Positions 59,534-64,000 of a stretch of 64,000 bases of DNA are shown here, one piece after another. A model generated the notes under the pieces. The model worked only from the letters and a program-made list of their open reading frames with translations, did not search any database and had not been told where the DNA came from. The DNA lies in the NCBI GenBank assembly GCA_029378245.1, contig JARKIF010000023.1, positions 744,001 through 808,000 of the forward strand. The letters are read 5' to 3'. Origin of the DNA: Roridomyces roridus. Lineage: Eukaryota > Basidiomycota > Agaricomycetes > Agaricales > Mycenaceae. The translations under genes were made by a program, and so were the position numbers. Each line of letters opens with the position of its first letter. Within the stretch, counting starts at the first letter, position 1.

Positions 59534-61609
59534 TTCGCACCTGCGCCCGCCGTCATCATCGTGTTTCTCTGTACAGTAACTGTAAATAGAATGTAAATTC
59601 CTTCCGCCTCCCAAGCCATTCAAGTTTCGGCTGAACCTGTTACGACGTGAATGAAATAGACCTGAGGGAGAGGAAGACAAGACCCGCAGACCTTAGATTT
59701 ACATAACGACCAGCGGGGTGCACACCATCTTTTCAAAATCTTGCGACCGTGATTGAGTTCAATTCTCAGAGCGTGCACGAGCTTGGCATGAGCCATTGGT
59801 CATATGCCAGTGGTGAGGTGCGGACTGGGGATTTGGAAGCCAGATGTCACCCGAAGACTACTATGATAACACCGCACTGCACATGATGTGGCTCTGGTTG
59901 AGACTGTTGCCGGCCAGCGGGGTCGAGTCGGTCTGGTTTTGAGCCCCAGCATTGTCATAGCTCAGCCTTCGATCGTTTTGTTCATGAAACATAGGGGCCA
60001 ATTCGGAATGGACGGTGTCTGTTCCTCGACTCCTGGCTTACAGATTGGGTCGCGATACAAGGATTTTTGATGCTTGTAAGGACATCGATGTACCCGACAC
60101 CCAGTCGTAAGCGTTTGAACAAGCTGTGTACCTCTCCCAATAAGCTGACTTCCGTCAGTTGCGATTTCAAGTGGGGCTATAAATCCTTTTGTGGTTAGAA
60201 TGGGACCATCTGGGGAGATTATCAATGATAGATTGGTTGTCCACGGAAGCTCGGACCCAGGCTACACGTATCTGTGGACGAGGCGCCTGCCAGTGATCGG
60301 TCTTGAATCAGAATTAGAGGCCTGGGCCGCCTGGCGTACCGCGAGACCCCACAGACTGCAACCTTGACTGTGCCGAGTTCGACCCATCAGATGATATATC
60401 ACCACATTTTTGGCTACCCTCAGTTTCAACAGCCGCCGTTGCATTGTCAGTGATTCGGGGGAGCGTTATAGACAGGGATCTTGGGAGGCACTCTCCCAAA
60501 CGCTCCACTCTTCGGCGGAGCTGGGTTCAACTTTTTCCGGCATCGTGATGGACGGAATTTCTGTTGGAAGCTTTTGGCTCGACCTGGTGAAGGTCCGGAC
60601 ATGAGTAAGACATGAGTCTTGTTTGCCGCTTTCAAAGTTATCCACAGTTCTCTCATGCTGTTGAAGTAAACTGTACCATCGCATTGTGATCCCATCAATT
60701 GGATTCCATTCATGGTCCACATGGACGCCGCCGGGCCGGCGGTGCATACACTCTCACCGATTACATGATCTCTGTACAGTGAATGTAAATTGAATTTCAG
60801 TAAATTGACCTGGCTCGAATTTCGGCAACGAGTATGTCGGATCATCGGCACGGACTTCCATTTTCGCTGGTGATCACATGGCAATGACAGATGATGTCGT
60901 ACTCCTTGCTTCTGACATCCATCATCCCGTTCTGGCCTCAATGAAATGGACCTCCTCCTAAATCACTGCGTCTACTGACTGGCTGATGGAGAGCTACCAC
61001 ACTTGCTACCAGATCCTTGCGGCTCAAGAACAGAGATTTCGGGCTTTGGGAACATGTCTACGTTTCGCCTTCAAGTCCTCCGCCGACCCCCCCACGGGCC
61101 GCCCGAGTCCTCGGAGCTGATTCATATTGTAGACTGTAGCGCCGACTGATTTCATGGCGCCCAAACTGATATTGCGTTCCTAGCCTTTCTACGGAGCAGG
61201 GAGCCCTAACTGATATCGGCCTCATACTCAACTGAGCCCCGTCAAACCCGGTCGATCCTGCGCCCGGTTATTGCGGCCTTCATTATTTTCTTGGCGCCGG
61301 AAGAGTGGAATCGATCTGGACAGGTAATCGCCAATTCTCACAATGTGCACTTGCCACTTGACTGACGTATAGTAGACAGGGTTCAAGCATCCCTGCCGGA
61401 AAGACAAGCTTGCGTGCATCCGGGAAGTGCACTTGAGAATGGTCAAAGGTTCAAAGGTGTATCCATCTCGGGCTTTCCGGGCGTTAACACCGCAATAATT
61501 GCAACCCACCCAACGCAAATTTTTCCTGTTGCGTCAATGGTCACCTTGAAACCTGCCCCGGACGGGCCCATTTGGGAAGTTGGCTGGCGCTGAGTGGCCC
61601 AGCAACACT
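59534..61609. other. Gene-poor stretch with a diverged internal repeat
   Basis: No convincing gene in 2 kb. CTCTGTACAGTAACTGTAAA with ATGAAATAGACCTGAGG (about 59566-59665) and CTCTGTACAGTGAATGTAAA with ATGAAATGGACCTCC (about 60769-60956) look like two diverged copies of one sequence. All other frames are short and overlap. Confidence 0.35.
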
Positions 61610-61616
61610 TATAAAA
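61610..61616 (+). promoter_or_regulatory. TATA box of the Ser/Thr-rich secreted protein
   Basis: TATAAAA, 35 bases before the ATG at 61645. Confidence 0.55.
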
Positions 61617-61644
61617 ACCTGGCTCGTCTCTTCCAAAGTCACCA

Positions 61645-64000
61645 ATGCGTTCCTTGACATTTTTACTCAACCTCGCCATCGTAGGCAAGGCCATGGCGGC
61701 CTCGTCTGCGGCCTCCGACGATAGGACGAGCAGCCAACCTTCTGCGGCTTCGTTGCTCTCCACAAACTCCGCTCATTCGAGCGGAAGTGTTGGGGCAGCC
61801 TCCAGCGTGCATACCGCACACGGTTCGGCCTCCAACTCGGCATCTTCCGCTGGCCTACAATCCAGTATCAAATCCGCCTCCCTATCGATATCGATGATTC
61901 ACCGGTCGAGCGCTGCCGCCCAGTCCAGCGTGCGAAGCCGTTCCGCACCTCATTCGTCTGTCTCTGTCCGGCCAAGCAGCCAATCTGCTGCTGCCTCGTC
62001 GACGACATCTCCTCTGTCTAGTGTCCCTGCCTCCATTCACACGAGCACACTCGCTTCAGCGTCTCGTTTGTCTGGCAGTCTTACAACCATCACGCTGTCC
62101 ACGCACTCCTCGGGATCATCGTCTGCAATAGTACACAGTTCTCAGACTTCATCAGCCTCTCTCCAGTCTCGCAGCGGCTCTGCACCAAGCACATCGGCGC
62201 CAGGTGGCATTCCGGGATCTACTACTCAAGTCGCTTGGAGTACGTCAACTTCCACGAACCTCATACTTTCTGTTCTGATTCTTGGTTTCAGATCCGAACC
62301 CCACTCTGCCGTCCAATGGCGCGTCGGAAACCTTTGTGCACGCCGGTTCCACGACGGTCATTGCAATTCCGAAGGCTACCACGACAATTGTCATCGCTGG
62401 CGCCAATATAACTCTCGCTCCTGGTGGTCTCGTAGTCAACGGACTGCTCCCTTCGGGTGTAACAATCCCAGGAGCTGTGAAACCAACATGGAGTACGTGG
62501 ATTTGTTCGTTATTCATTCCGTTCTATATACTGATCACGCGCAGATCCCAATATCATCCCTCCTCCTGGAGCCTCCAGCGTCACGTTCACTCATCCTCCT
62601 TCATACACCACGGTCGTCGCAGTACCACAGGCTTCCGCTGCTCCGCCTGCAAATATTACAGGACCGCCCGGGGACAAGAATTCACGGGGAGAAGAGTGGT
62701 GGCTTCTCCTTTTCGGTGGACTTATTGGTGGATTGCTTCCGGCCGACATTGCTGTTGTGGGCGGTGTCAAGCCCAATCCGATGCCGCCCGCAGGCTGGGT
62801 TGGTCCGTGGGTTGCGCCCGTCGTGGATTCTGGTCCTACAAGCGACCCGACTACGACGAAAAAATCCAACCCAGCATCAACTACTACTAAGCCGCAGACG
62901 TCCACGACAAAGCTGACGACATCCGCTGTACAGTCGACCCAGAAGCCGAGTTCTACGCACTCTAGCACATCTGCCAAGTCCTCGTCATCCAGTGCATCGT
63001 CCTCGTCCTCGGCTTCTTGCCCATTGGCGACTGCTCCTTATGATTTTGATGATGACCCGGCGGACGCTGACTGGGACGCACTTGGGCTAGATCCCGACCG
63101 TCGTCGCACTCTCTCACGTCGTGCAGGGCGAGGTAATTTGTTTCTTCCCTCCACTCGCTTTGTTCATGGATGTTCTGAAATTTTCCTTTGTCAGACATAT
63201 CATTGGGAGTCTGCCAGATCGACGCGAAGCATAATAATCGGATTGCGAACCCAATCAGTGTTGATCTCGGCGCAGGAGACTACTACAGCATCGGGCTCAA
63301 AGCCGCGGGAGGAACAAGCGCCCAACTTTCAAGCAGACCAGTGACAGCTGTTCCCGTCGGCAATGGACCCTCTATTAACTCCAAAGGGCAGTCGGTACGA
63401 TCTGTTGACCGTACGTGTGCAACTTGTCACTGCTGATTGAGCTAACCATCATTTCCAGAGGAGCACGTGTTCGAGTAAACTTGTTTCCCCTGAATTCCAG
63501 TGTTGCTAGTCCACTGATATTTTCTTCCTCGCAGGATAGGCTACATTGGGCAATTTTTCACCGCACTCCAAAAGGCAAACATTGCTGGTGTGGATTGTGC
63601 CTGGTCTGTGGTAATTCTTTATTGTCAGACATCATCTGATGGAAGCTCCAGGATCCTCAGGAATGTCTACCGTCGTGCCGGATTCAATGGGAACACTTTG
63701 GACTTTTCTGTGCAACTGATTCAGGACATTGATCAGGTACTGTACTCTGGTTGTTTTTGAAAACAGAGCATAACCAGACATAGATTGCCAACATGGTATG
63801 GGTCGACAAAGCGCTAAATCAGTTTGTTTTCAATCTCAGGCTCGGAATCAATGTAACTGAATTAAACAGGGTAAATCCTCCATGTTTTGCTTTATGTTTT
63901 GGTTCGGAATCGATGACTGAATAAAACAGGGTAAATCTTCCACATTCTGCTTGAAACCCCTCACTTGAAGCTGATGGACGCGCTACAGCCAAATCCAATG
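61645..64000 (+). CDS. Ser/Thr-rich secreted protein, 3' end beyond window
   Basis: ATG 61645; signal peptide RSLTFLLNLAIVGKAMA. About 180 residues of Ser/Ala/Thr follow, expected to be heavily O-glycosylated. Then come two related beta-type modules separated by introns: DPNPTLPSNGASETFVHAGS with TTVIAIPKATTTIVIAGANI, and DPNIIPP with GASSVTFTHPPSYTTVVAVP. After a hydrophobic WWLLLFGGLIGGLLPADIAV and a second Ser/Thr linker, an acidic PYDFDDDPADADWDALGLDP leads to the dibasic RRRTLSRR. The last exons (EHVFE, IGYIGQFFTALQKANIAGVD, VYRRAGFNGNTLDFSVQLIQ) continue past the right edge. I have seen similar architectures in agaricomycete secreted proteins of unknown function. It is probably a wall-associated protein; no catalytic motif is visible in this part. 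Confidence 0.65.

Overview
The window reads as nuclear DNA of a basidiomycete fungus, most likely an agaricomycete. Protein genes are dense, lie on both strands and are cut by many 45-60 nt GT-AG introns. The gene content also fits: a laccase, a secreted berberine-bridge-type oxidase, a LysM protein, F-box/LRR-like proteins, MACPF pore-forming-type proteins, a Zn2Cys6 regulator and a basidiomycete-type seven-helix protein. No rRNA, CRISPR or prokaryotic operon signal was seen. Exon boundaries were assigned by eye from splice signals and reading-frame continuity.

Layout. 0-5 kb: the 5' end of a cyclopropane-fatty-acyl-phospholipid synthase-like gene (minus) and a gene-sized stretch of conserved-looking protein split over many reading frames (pseudogene or error-rich assembly). 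6.8-10.3 kb: two tandem paralogues of an unrecognised family. 10.5-13.6 kb: a haloacid-dehalogenase-like enzyme and a secreted protein with two LysM domains plus a double-psi beta-barrel. 14-16.3 kb: a Cys-rich repeat protein and a 1.07-kb DNA transposon with 42-bp inverted ends. 16.4-18.4 kb: a frameshifted F-box gene.

18.7-28.3 kb is the most interesting block. It holds an O-acetylhomoserine sulfhydrylase-like PLP enzyme, an ATP-grasp ligase of the carnosine-synthase/amino-acid-ligase kind, a POT/PTR2 peptide transporter, a PhzF-family isomerase and a homoserine O-acetyltransferase. Together they look like a compact biosynthetic cluster: activate homoserine, replace the acetoxy group, ligate the resulting amino acid, isomerise, and transport. 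The product is unknown.

28.3-40 kb: a Lys-rich protein of unknown function, two tRNA-like sequences, and a divergent pair of MACPF-superfamily genes, one with a very long acidic Ser/Asp/Glu segment. 40-47 kb: an NTF2-like protein, a decayed copy of the 10.5-kb dehalogenase, a secreted FAD oxidase and a seven-helix membrane protein. 47.8-55 kb: a laccase, a divergently transcribed small secreted protein and a Zn2Cys6 regulator. 55.9-56.9 kb: nested miniature inverted-repeat elements, the inner one with a perfect 9-bp target duplication. 57-64 kb: an F-box-like gene, a long gene-poor stretch, and a Ser/Thr-rich secreted protein that runs off the right edge.

Single-base frame changes recur (1.2-4.8 kb, 17.7-18.0 kb, about 40.33 kb), so some apparent pseudogenisation could be assembly error.
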